From Cyanoderma ruficeps (taxonomy: Eukaryota; Chordata; Aves; Passeriformes; Timaliidae), in the NCBI GenBank assembly GCA_008694505.1, contig VZDJ01007747.1:24801367-24865366 (forward strand): a stretch of DNA of 64,000 nucleotides, given 5' to 3'. Of the stretch, positions 51,101 to 61,300 are shown in pieces (the first letter of the stretch is position 1; every line of letters begins with the position of its first letter). Made by a program: the position numbers and the translations under genes. The notes beneath the pieces are model-generated. The model did not search any database and was not told the origin of the DNA. It was given only the letters and a program-made list of their open reading frames with translations.

Positions 51101-54100
51101 ACTGGAGAATCAAAGTCAGTTCTCTAAATAAATGAGAAACAAGTGTGAACCACACTAAAGGACTTTTTAGTGTGTTGTCTATCCATTTATTTCATTGCAA
51201 ATAGAATCCTCCAGTCCTTACAAGATATTCACGGCTGTCCCCTGCACACTTTCTACACAGTTTTAACTATTACATAAGCCACAGTCCAAACACGTATTGC
51301 AAAGGGGTTACCTTGGCTCCATAAGGAAGTAAAATGATTTTCTTATAATAATCACTATTTTTTCCTGCTTAAACCACTCCGAAGTTTTTTGACCCTAAAT
51401 TACTTGATCATGTGCCCACTCGGAGTGTGTGTATTCCCTGTTTTTATCTGAGTCATTTTTTTCACAGGGACAACACAGTTTGGTAACTAATTTGAACATC
51501 TCATAAAATGAAGTTTCTGAGAGGAAGAGCAAACTGTAGGTTAAAAGCCTCCCTGATTCTCAAGTCAGTTTCCATCCCAAGTCATTCTCTCAGCTGAGTC
51601 AGCACAACAGTGTGAATAATACCTGAATACAAGCAGAAATCTGACATTTTAAGGAAAGTACCAACTCCAAACCAGCAGCATCTTTGCATCTTTTTATTAC
51701 TAATAGAACATTGAGCTGTAGTTTCACTGTGGGAGTAGGAATGAGCGATGGAAAACAAGAATGCTTTAGGATGCTATTTCTGTTGTAGACCTCAACTTAG
51801 GAAACCACAGCTTAATTATACCTAGGTTCCTATTCAAACTACAAATTCTGTGCATTAAATACCATAATGTGCTTCAGTTACACATGCCTGTGTTTTGCAA
51901 TCTTTGGTATTTTCCTAGCTTTTAAGTGGCATACATATGATCTGTTAATTACACAGATGACAGAGAGAGTAATGTTTGAACTAATTTGGTAGTGTTCAGA
52001 GTCCTACCAAAGGACTGTTCTTACTACAGGAGCCAAAAAACCTTTATGTGGACAGAAGACGGTCCTTGTTGTTAACTGTGACTCAGATAACGTAACTGCT
52101 AGTACAAAGAAAAATTTCAATCTCAGATAAAAATTTACATCCTTCTATGGTAAAGAAACCACTACAACTTATAACATTCTGGGAGTGTATTTGGGAATTC
52201 TGGTTTAATTTTGTTATGCAAATATCATAAGTATACCTAGAAACAAAAAGAAGGTGAATTTGTTTTTTATTATATATTGCATACAACAGACAAATTAATT
52301 TTTCATTTCCAAATAATTGTTAAAAAAACATGTATGCTAAAAATATTCAAAATTGTTAAGGATGTTCTGACATTTTTTTAACAAAACATGGGACACACTT
52401 TGAAGGTGCATTTGTAAATAATTTTGAAGTTACTTCAAATTATAATAAACTTACCTGTGAGCTGGAATTCTACGATCACCAGCAACTAACACCACATCAC
52501 ACAGCTGATTGTGTCTAAGATAATTCTCCATCTTTTTAAAAGTTTGTTCAGCATGGTTGAGAGCCTGAAAAAATTCATCTGAGGTACAGGGCTCCATTGT
52601 TTGACAAGATGATAAGGTGTGACTGCTGTCAGAGGTTCTGCTGAAGACAATAACAGAAATCTTAGTTCACACAATATTCACGTGAAATTTTATCTACAAA
52701 GGATAAAATAAAAATCATGTGATTTTAAAGTTTATATGCATGATTTAATACATATTCCCTTGCTATTTTATTTTTCTTCATATTCATAATTTCCCTCCAA
52801 ACCTAATCTAGACTCTTGTGAAAAAAAGTACAAACATTTCATTGTTGTACTCTTCAACTAAGAGACACAGAGAGATGGGCCCAGCAATTTTATCTGTAGC
52901 ACCATCAGATGGTAAGGAAGAACATCCACCAAGACCTTGCAAAGGGAAAAAGTAGTGGAAGGATGGCAATAAGGAACCAAACTCCTCTCTGCCACTTATG
53001 TTTCACATTTAGCCTGAGGTGGTTAGAACAAAACTCAGCTAGTAAAAGGGGAAAAAACCACAAAGAAACACATTGATACACCACCACTCCTATTGCACTC
53101 CTCGTGTCTGAGATCTAGAACATCAGAAGTCAACAGAAGTGAAAAGCAAGGGTGGATAGGGAGAAAAATTATTCCGGTGTGTACAAACACAGAAGATTGG
53201 GAAAAAACAGGAATAGACAAAATGTAAAAGGAATGCATGGGCCAAGGAGATAAAGGAAATTAATCCTAATTATGTACACTGGAAAGCATGTTTTCTTGCT
53301 CACAGTTCTTTAACTAATACTACCTGGTTTTCAACAGGCAACTTATAAAATACTCTGGATCTACTATAGCATTTGGAAGGATGTGGTTTCACAAGATCTG
53401 CATCCCAACCCCTAGTTCCACACAGATGTCATGAACTGAGCAGCATGCTTGGGGCTAAATCCACCACAAAAATTATCTCACTCCTTGGTATAGGATACTC
53501 ATTTAAAGACATAGCTCCTCAAAACCAAAGTCTCAATTTCCAATAGAAGATTTTCTGTAAAGGGGAACTTTGTGGTTTTGTCTTGGGTTTTGTATGTTTT
53601 GGTTTTGGCGTTTTTTAGCATGTACCGAGGTAGCTAAAAAAGCCAAATAGTTTGGTATTTAATTCAGAGCTAAATCAGATAATGGATCAGAAATGAGATG
53701 CTTGCCTACTGATTTCCCTCGGGGAACATTATGTTAAATGTTCTTCCTGAAGCTCTGGTGAGCCATTTATTCATGTGTCATCTTCTTCCCTGATCTCCCT
53801 AGCCCACAAGTCACTCGTTCTGCTCCACTACCGGCCCTCTAACAGGCTGGAAAAAGTATTCTTTGTGGCTATTTTGGAAACTGAATCAGGGGCTCATTCA
53901 AAAATGTAACCATGTAACCACTGACAACATTATGTTGGCCAGCTGGGTGGCATTCTCAAGGGAATGAGCGAGAAGTACTCAGTGAAAGCAACTCTTTAAC
54001 CAGCAGCCCTGAAAAACAAAAATAGAAGTGGAAAGAGTAGGTCCCTGGTCAACACACAAATACTTAGGAAATTATTCTGTATGTCTGTATCACAATTTAG

Positions 54101-57100
54101 CACATTCTCAATTGGGTTAATACATTGTGTTTTTTCTGGTTTGTTTGAACTATATTTTAACCCATAATCTTCAAAGTAACTCCATTAATAGTAATTTTTT
54201 TAAAAAAATATATGCTATCAGGATTTTATTTATATTACAACCTTACAAAGTGTTTTGCAGATAGAATGGAAAAAAACAACAAAGGAAAAAGCTTTCCAAG
54301 CCAGCACTTGCTTGATCACAACCTCACTGGAGCTATTGCCAGCCTCAAAACTGCACGTTTTCCACACAGAACTCATTCATCACTCTCGTTCAATAAGGAA
54401 AAATAATTGCAGTGGTGTCTGTTTTCCAGTACCCACAATAAAGCATGTATTCAGGACACAACAGAGTCAAGCCCAGTTCTCCCCCTCATCTAAAGATGTT
54501 CAATCCCATACCTGTCCTCTAGCGAGTAATTTATGAACTATTTTCCATAATGAAGGGAAGAGAAAACAAAAAAAGAAGAAAAATAGCACTTCAAAAGATA
54601 TTTGTACCTGTTACCCTGTGATTGAATATGAAAAATTTAAATGCCCCTCCTTCCCACAAACTGTGTTATTAATCTTTTTCCAGTTCTGTTTGCCACAGCA
54701 ATGACAACCTGGGAGAATTCCTAAAGAAGTTACACCCTCAAAGGTCAGTGAGTCGGAGGTGAAAGAAAAGACATATCAAAGAATTCTGTTGCTCAAAAAC
54801 TCGGTGGGGGGGAGACTGACTTAGATTGTAAGTTACAATTACACTAAACTGTTCAAAGTCAGCACACAGCGGATGAATTCTGGAATCCTGCTTGTATTTC
54901 ATGTTCAAATATCAATATACATTTTATATTTTTTAAAATACATTTCCCAACTTCAATCTACAATAAAGTAATTCCAGTATTTTAATTCCTGGATGAAATG
55001 AACCAGATACAACACTGCACACTAGGTACACTCTAGGTACTTTTAGCTTTATCTTCACCATGCCTTCAAGGTCTGTAGATTGCTGCCAAGGCACCACAAA
55101 AAAGAAAAAACAAATCTAATACTAATAGGCTTCCACTTGCTATGCAAGAGTCTGCACAGCTGTTAGTGAATTCTTAAAAGTGTACAAATTCAAAAGGATG
55201 ATCATTGCCTCAGGGATGCAGTACAGTTAACAAACTGCAGCTATAGAGGAGATCTAGGAGATGAAAATCTGCAGAATAATTCAAAACTTACTGTCCCAGT
55301 AAACAACCATTTGAGCTAATGCTGGTTACAAATGACACATAGGAGTATGATGTGAACACTATTACAGCTGACTAGCTCTGATTCTCGAATCTAATTGATC
55401 TGTCTAAATCTCAACCCCAAACTTGGTCAAAGATCTGGTACTAAACTTGGAACTGAGCTCTATACTAACACCAAATTAATTTGACAGCAGCTCTCCTCTA
55501 AATGAATCACAATGATCCAAATTACATCATAATGACAAAGATCTGATCTAAATGCTTTTCTACTTCTGCTATATGGCAAGGCAAAGAGGAAGAACTGATA
55601 CAAAGCAGTACAGCTGCTTCTGTTACTTCATGGTTTTAGGGCTTGTAACTGGGTAGTAAGTTACAGAGGAGCATAGAAGTAAGGTAACTCTGTAGCTTCT
55701 AGAAAAAGGTTTTTTAAAAGGACTTTTTCATGTGCAAAATTTATTTGTAAAGGAGGTAACAGGGCTTTCATATGGAAAAAAATCTCTTTGAAAACCACAT
55801 AGACAAAAATGTTGGTATGGGTTTTTTTTTCCTCAAGTCAACATATAAGAAGCCGTATTTTAGACTACAAAGGAAAAACATTTAATTAAGTTCTTAGTAT
55901 CAGAAAACCTCCAGATGTTAGGCAGAATTATGTAGTCTGTCCAAGAACTTATACATTCTTAACAAATGAAGTGAATAAAACATGGTTTGAGTACAGTCTC
56001 CCCGTAAGACAGATACAGATAACAATGCAAAGCAAGTTCCTGCATTGCCATTAGTTACATATTAAATTGTACTGTCACTGAACTCAAAATTTTACCTAAA
56101 TTATTTGTTTTAAAGCATGTAAGTAAACATTAGCATGAATTAGAAGACAGTAACAGAAATACAAAAACCACTAAATGCTATACATGATTAAGCACATAAT
56201 TTAAAAGATATTTTCAATTTACTAAGTTCAAATCCTTTGCGCATTTTCTCTAGTATACAACTGTCTGCAAAAAACCCTAAACAAACCAAGACTTTTTAAA
56301 ACTCCTAAATAAATATCTCCAGTTCTACAACATAATAAATTAGTTTTGCCATGTGCACATTATTCTCTTACAATTAAGACCAAATGTTGTAGAATTTTCA
56401 ATTTACACATCTATCATTTAAAATTGCACAGGTTTTTTCCTACAGGGATTCCCTTGCTATGAAGAGACTATTCTAACTGGGGAAATGCCGCACAAAAAAC
56501 TTTCCCATCAGAAATATATGTTGCTGAAATGGAAGGTGATATTATACCTGCATCATATCCAATGACATAGCTATTTAAAAATTCACATCTGAATGTCATT
56601 TAAAATGGGATATCTTCAGAAGAATATTAATTACAGCTACATAGTTGTTGCAACATGGTGAGACTGCTGTTATGATACAGCAGTATGTAGGATTTCCTTT
56701 CCCAGTAATTCTAGTATTTTGACATGTGGTGATAAAAGCAAATACACTGTGTTCACTTCTAAGCAATTTTACTCTTCTTTTCCTCAAATTTTTAAAGGTC
56801 ATATACACAATAAACAGTATTTAAATTATGGACTACTTTGCTTTTCCACTAAATTGATTCTTCTCCTAAGGAACGAAAAACACTAAACTCCTATAAGTAG
56901 ATTGATCTGTCCTTAATAGCCTTTATAAAACAGTGTACCCTTTTAAGTAGCCACAGTTTCTGAAATGGCACATCAGGGCAAAGCTATCTTAAAAGCGAGA
57001 AAGTAAACACAAAATTTGCTGAAATGGTAAGCTATTATGCACTAGATGAACTACAAAACAGGAAAAATACTTTTAGTGAAGAATGACTGATATGCAGTAA

Positions 57101-58354
57101 ATTAAATAAAATAATTTAACTGATATTTTACAAGAAAGGTTATTAATTTGCCTAATTTACAACAACTGGTAAACAACTTTTCATTCAAGAACAAATTTTA
57201 CAGTTTCATCTTTAGTAACGATGTCTATGAAAAGAACACCAAAACATCTCTACAGATGCAATAGAAACATTTTTTCTTTTTATGCCAGATGTACAGTTTA
57301 ATACAACCAATTGGGTTACTGCAATCACTTTAAAGCACAAATTGATTGACTTCCAGTAGATGTAATTTTTTTCTTTGATTTATAGTGTAAGTATTTTTTA
57401 CAGTTCATTCTCTGTCTTCTAAAGACACACACGGAAATATGTGGTCAGAATCAGAAGAAGCTTACATTTTCGTGATCTTCTCCTAACTGACATAACTAAA
57501 CAACCAGTACAACTTCAAAATAATGTAGAAAGCATTCTGTAATCTACCATGTAATGGGCAGCGCCTTCTTTATAGCAGCATGTACCAGTACACTGTTTAA
57601 AACACAAGTGCATCCATGTTTGTGCTTTATCCCCACTGACTGCCTTTTAAAAAGCTCCTAGTAAACACACAAAACCAAATTATAATTAATATTGTTTCTG
57701 ATGCACAATAGCTGCTAGGTTGCTGAAGCATTTTAGTTCAGAACAAAGGCTAGCCTATATATGCATGCTGGCTACAAACATGAAATGAAAACATGTTTCT
57801 CACAATAGGAAAGTAATAATTAACCTGCACGAGCTGCTGTCCAATTCATTTTCTTCTTCACTTGCTCTATCATCTGTTTCTTGTTTGTCAAGCCAACGTG
57901 CAACTCCACAGTCTTCTGCTGAGAATTCAAATGCAGGGATTTCTGAGGTGGATGCCATTGGCCAAAGAGGCAAATTCTGGAAATCTTGTTGGCTGGACCT
58001 TCTGTAACCAACTGATGTTAAAGGTAAGTTACCCGAATCTAAAAACTTCGTGCCACCAGTTGTTACATTTTGTCCTCTGTTCCAGAAGTCTCCTTGATGG
58101 TTTTCAATTGCAGAGTTAGGGGTTGATGCCTGATGACCAAACCACTTCCATCTGATTTTTAAAATCTGCTTCACGTCAAACTCTTTACGAGAACCAGACA
58201 TTCTCAGTGAAAGCCAGCGATCGTCTAGGCAACAGAGTAAGAAGCAGCACACATAAAAGAAGATTTGTGCACCCAACCAAGACAAGAGAAACACATGCTC
58301 TGCCTGTCTGTGGCAAGCAGATTTTCTACAGAAGGAGGGGAAAAAGCATTGCAA
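24142..58354 (-). CDS. KLHL5: KLHL5, Kelch-like protein 5, complete coding region (11 exons)
   Basis: KLHL5 is a BTB-Kelch protein. Proteins of this family bind CUL3 through BTB and BACK and recruit substrates through the Kelch propeller. Eleven coding exons join in phase. From the inner ATG (58201, MSGSRKEF) they give 707 residues, close to the 709 of the matching human form; from the upstream ATG at 58354, 758. Order: variable serine-rich N-terminus (1-140), BTB (about 145-260), BACK (about 265-370), then six Kelch repeats with double-glycine motifs (AVGGMD, VVGGRD, AVGGHD, AVGGRD, AIGGHD, AVGGYD), ending GACVVTVKL and TGA. No disruption seen. WDR19 follows about 1.7 kb downstream on the same strand. 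KLHL4 and KLHL1 are close paralogues, but the N-terminal and Kelch sequences match KLHL5 best. Confidence 0.97.
24199..26249 (-). other. KLHL5 intron 10
   Basis: Intron of 2.1 kb. The part at about 25180-26160 has several plus-strand open frames of 60-76 codons and a TATA-like tatataaaag at about 25687. No known protein or repeat family was recognised; an old unrecognised repeat is possible. Confidence 0.7.
26250..26421 (-). CDS. KLHL5: KLHL5 exon 10
   Basis: Residues 632-689, Kelch repeats 5-6: [20 protein letters not shown] and [19 protein letters not shown]. Acceptor ctttcag, donor GTATAG. Confidence 0.97.
26422..28616 (-). other. KLHL5 intron 9
   Basis: Intron of 2.2 kb, AT-rich, with nothing recognised. 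Confidence 0.8.
28617..28829 (-). CDS. KLHL5: KLHL5 exon 9
   Basis: Residues 561-632, Kelch repeats 4-5: [20 protein letters not shown] and [20 protein letters not shown]. Acceptor ctttgtag, donor GTAATA. Confidence 0.97.
28830..31368 (-). other. KLHL5 intron 8
   Basis: Intron of 2.5 kb holding the 46-bp tandem duplication. A less AT-rich part at about 30900-31230 looks unlike its flanks but matches no repeat I know. Confidence 0.75.
30259..30349. repeat. 46-bp tandem duplication
   Basis: Two adjacent, essentially identical units (30259-30304 and 30305-30349), each starting ctaggaccctctgctgaata. It lies in KLHL5 intron 8. Near identity suggests a recent event or a variable-number locus. Confidence 0.92.
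31369..31531 (-). CDS. KLHL5: KLHL5 exon 8
   Basis: Residues 507-561, Kelch repeat 3: [20 protein letters not shown] and [16 protein letters not shown]. Acceptor attgtag, donor GTATGT. Confidence 0.97.
31817..32041 (-). CDS. KLHL5: KLHL5 exon 7
   Basis: Residues 432-507, Kelch repeats 1-2: [39 protein letters not shown] and [12 protein letters not shown]. Acceptor cattcag, donor GTATGT. Confidence 0.97.
32042..32937 (-). other. KLHL5 intron 6
   Basis: Intron of 0.9 kb, AT-rich, nothing recognised. Intron 7 (31532-31816) is short. Confidence 0.8.
32938..33124 (-). CDS. KLHL5: KLHL5 exon 6
   Basis: Residues 370-432, end of BACK, linker and first Kelch strand: [20 protein letters not shown] then [13 protein letters not shown]. 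Acceptor ttcacag, donor GTATTG. Confidence 0.97.
33125..37851 (-). other. KLHL5 intron 5
   Basis: Intron of 4.7 kb. The CR1 copy at 36409-37290 is the only recognised element; the rest is AT-rich. Confidence 0.85.
36409..37290 (-). mobile_element. CR1 LINE 3' fragment, about 880 bp
   Basis: Minus-strand CR1 in KLHL5 intron 5. The terminus is at 36409-36470 (cacagaattacaaaat...) and the 5' side at about 37290. The minus strand still reads part of the ORF2 tail ([20 protein letters not shown] near 37117-37058) before a frame break. It is the longest and least decayed CR1 copy in the window, truncated at the 5' end as usual for LINEs. Confidence 0.93.
37852..38064 (-). CDS. KLHL5: KLHL5 exon 5
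   Basis: Residues 299-369, BACK domain: [20 protein letters not shown] and [20 protein letters not shown]. Acceptor tttttcag, donor GTAAAT; phase 0 at both ends. Confidence 0.97.
38065..45486 (-). other. KLHL5 intron 4
   Basis: The longest intron here, 7.4 kb, with no recognised repeat. A 120-codon minus-strand open frame at 40096-40458 crosses two phase-0 splice donors and is listed as a candidate alternative first exon. Confidence 0.8.
40246..40458 (-). other. possible alternative first exon of KLHL5 (speculative)
   Basis: Starts at ATG 40458 ([11 protein letters not shown]...) and is open to a donor at AAG|GTAGTA (exon end 40246), with a stronger in-frame donor GTAAGT three bases on. Both are phase 0 and would join exon 5 in frame, giving a protein with BACK and Kelch but no BTB. 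There is no CpG island or recognised promoter here, and the frame continues past the donors, so it may be chance. Confidence 0.2.
45487..45683 (-). CDS. KLHL5: KLHL5 exon 4
   Basis: Residues 233-298, end of BTB and start of [24 protein letters not shown] and [19 protein letters not shown]. Acceptor attactag, donor GTATGT; ends in phase 0. Confidence 0.97.
46070..46333 (+). mobile_element. CR1 LINE 3' UTR fragment
   Basis: Plus-strand CR1 3' end in KLHL5 intron 3 (aggaaaaggttcttccgcca; ccaactcaagatattctatg at the end). The left limit is vague and may reach 46024. It sits about 130 bases from exon 3. Confidence 0.88.
46465..46601 (-). CDS. KLHL5: KLHL5 exon 3
   Basis: Residues 187-233, BTB core: [20 protein letters not shown], then [12 protein letters not shown] and QYAYTG. 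Acceptor aactcag, donor GTAATT. Confidence 0.97.
46602..52454 (-). other. KLHL5 intron 2
   Basis: Intron of 5.9 kb, AT-rich, no repeat or RNA gene recognised. Confidence 0.8.
52455..52637 (-). CDS. KLHL5: KLHL5 exon 2
   Basis: Residues 126-187, with [20 protein letters not shown] and [17 protein letters not shown], the start of the BTB domain. Donor GTAAGT. The acceptor is a tandem cag-cag: the inner one gives Arg-Thr-Ser as in human, the outer one adds one Ser. Confidence 0.94.
52638..57824 (-). other. KLHL5 intron 1
   Basis: Intron of 5.2 kb, AT-rich, with no recognised element. In mammals a shorter KLHL5 isoform starts at MEPC in exon 2, which would need a promoter in or near this intron; none can be identified by eye. 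Confidence 0.75.
57825..58354 (-). CDS. KLHL5: KLHL5 exon 1 (two possible start codons)
   Basis: From ATG 58201 it encodes [18 protein letters not shown]... to DSSSCR, donor GTTAAT. The frame stays open upstream to ATG 58354, adding 51 residues that end [10 protein letters not shown]. That resembles the CLDD..SLR segment of the long human isoform, while the part further upstream is not alike. An acceptor (cttactctgttgcctag) just before 58224 suggests the shorter form is made when an upstream noncoding exon, outside the recognised sequence, is spliced in. Confidence 0.9.
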
Positions 58355-61300
58355 TCACACAAAAAAGGCTTCTTTAATGGTTTGTCACTGAAATATACAC
58401 AAAAGGCAACAGACAGTGAAAAACACTGACATAAAAGAGGAGGTGAAACAATCACCTCCATCAGTACAAATGCTAATCACTTCACCCTAAAAGCTCCGAG
58501 GCTGTTTCTGATGCTGCCTCTGACCATTAGGTTTCAAAACCACTAAACAATATTCATTAAAGCCCTTTCAAGAGCTAAATACCACCCCCTTTGCTGAAAC
58601 CACAAATGACAGCAAAGGCAATTCCTATACTGCATCTTACAATCTTTTCTAATTCCGTTAACTCTTGCCATTACAGAGAGGGAAAAACTGCAAAAATCAA
58701 ATTAAATTCCTTCTACACTGCTAAAAAATAAACTTACAGAGAAGAATTAAAACCAATCCAAAGATAACTGATTATGCTGGGGAGAAGCTGAACTGTAAAT
58801 AATTCTTTTTCTCATTACAGGACATGAACTAACTTAAAAAGGACAAGAACAGCCTTGGAAGGCTCAAGGGACTAGTAGTGGAGGCTATAAAGCCTTTCAT
58901 CTTGATGCACTTTGATTAAAATCTAGGTCTGCAGTAACTGAAAATTTCTATCTGAAATGAGCTAATGGTTTCCATTCACTTGTACATCACTAAAACAGAA
59001 AGCAAGAAAAAGCCAATCGGTCATTGCAAGACACCAGACAACCCCCTGCAAAATAAACAATATAAGATAACCACTCAAAAGGCTTCTTTCTAACCATATA
59101 CTATCAGCTGTTCCACATCATGTTAGAAGTACCCTGATGGAACATTTAAAAAGAGAGATGCATACTTTTGAGACAGAACTCCCTCTAGGAATTTACATAA
59201 CATCTTAAAATATCCAGCAAAAGTTTTTACTCAAATGAGGAATAGAAAGCCTAAAGCACAAAATACAGAATGACCAATTTACAATTCCCATGAAAACCAG
59301 CCTGTTTCCTCTCTGACATATGAAACTAGTTAGGTATAAAATGCTGAGATTAATTTCAGTCACATGCAAAGTGTAATAACAATTTTAGAACAAAGAAGAG
59401 TCACTGGATTTTATCAGTCCTTGATACAGAGATCTATGTTTTCAAGTTTTACGACTTAGTCTGTTCAACTCTCCAGGATACATATGCAACAAATTTACAA
59501 GAAGTGCTTCTTTACTACCCTACAGTTTTCATCAGAAGTGAAAGCCAGTCTTTCTCAGATGAACATGATGAACTCCAAAACATGGAATCTTGTAATTAGG
59601 ATATCTGCAGTATTCTTTAAAACAGGCTGTATGCAGAGTCCACATGAAAACTTAAACAGTGCCAAATTTTACCACCCTAACCCCACACTGTTTCAAACTC
59701 AGTGCCAGGAGAATATCATGCTATTTTCCAAGGAAACAGAATGCTGTAAGTGCTAGTTTTAACCTGCAAAGTTCACCCGTCATTGCCCAGAGTGCAGTTA
59801 TTTATCTAAGTGCTTCTCATAAAGGCCAGCAAACGCTCATTTCTACAGGAACTGCATTCCAGCTGTTACCACAGAGATGCATTTCAGAGTGTGTACCTTG
59901 CTGGCATCCTGGCCTACCAGAAGCCAAATACTGAGATCTTTGCAGCACATCCAGAAAAAAGCTGAAGATGCATCAGATGCAAGATGATTAAGTAGGTAAA
60001 TCTATAAAGCTCTTATCATCTTTCCTGGGGATTTAATTTAAACACAGAAATACAGGGAAATATTTAGGAAAGGATTAATGTTTAAATATATTAGCATGAA
60101 AATTGTATGGATGTTTAACCAAAATGATATGACATCAGCCCCCATTCATCTTGTACACATATAGCTAATTATTAAACACTTACAAGTAGTGTTCAAATAC
60201 CATCATTTGTGTAACTGCAAGTTGAGTGAAACTGGAGTAAGGCTTAAAAAGTAAAAACAAAATGGCATATTTTTATTTATCCTCTCCTTCTGTTTTGTAT
60301 TGGTGCCGGGTGTTCATTGGGGGTGAAGAAATAGGATAAGCAACTGGTCTATTTAACATTCATCAAGCCACTAATATTTTAATTATCCATTTAAATACAA
60401 AAAGTAAGCTTTAAATACCTTTATTTCTGCTGGTATGGTAAATCAGGAGTGACCTGGATTCTCATTCTTGTATAACTCATGTAAAATTCAAGCTGTCCCA
60501 GTGCAAGTCTACTAAGACAGTGGCAGATTTGCGATTCTAGTGCTTTTTCAGCACTTTTCATTGATTTACTGGCAAAACCAGCCCAATTACTGCCTTTCTT
60601 TGGCTGTGAAGCTATGGGCTCAACCAGAGATTAGGAAACAAAATGTGCTGTAGTTTTAACAGATCAAACCATAAGACTGTTTTCTATTCTCTTTCATTTT
60701 TCTAGATTAAAGAAACTCTCACTCCTCTACACATTCTCAAAATTACAGTTCTAAGAGCGATTGCGTAAATATCTAAAATATTTTTCTGTTTCATAGGAAC
60801 ATCTGTATTATAGATGACAAGGTAAGACAAGTGCCAGTTAATTCTTCACTTTAAATTGACAGTATTCCTCAGAAATAATTGAGGGCCTCTTCTTCTGGAC
60901 AATCTTTGTTACTATGAATAATGTGATATCTTTTATCAGATCCCCAACCAGGAGTTAACAGACTTTTGAAGAGATCTCAAACAATGGACTGTTAGGACTT
61001 CCACTGACTAGGATCACCTAGACTTCATTGTTGACACCTCATCTGGTGATTAGAGCTCACAAATCCAAATGCCCACCCTCTGTGGCCTCCCATCACATAT
61101 CCTTCTAAGGCACTAACACATTTCTGAGAAAACTGCTAAAACCCATCTTGGTCAAGCACAGTATACACAGACTTGGCAAGGATTCTGAAATATCTTTTCA
61201 TCTAGTAAGGCAGAAGTTTGCATTTATTGAGAAAACAAGAGTGCTTGTATCCATTTTTTCTGACCTTGGGGCACTATTGCAGTTTCTATTTTGTGGTGAA

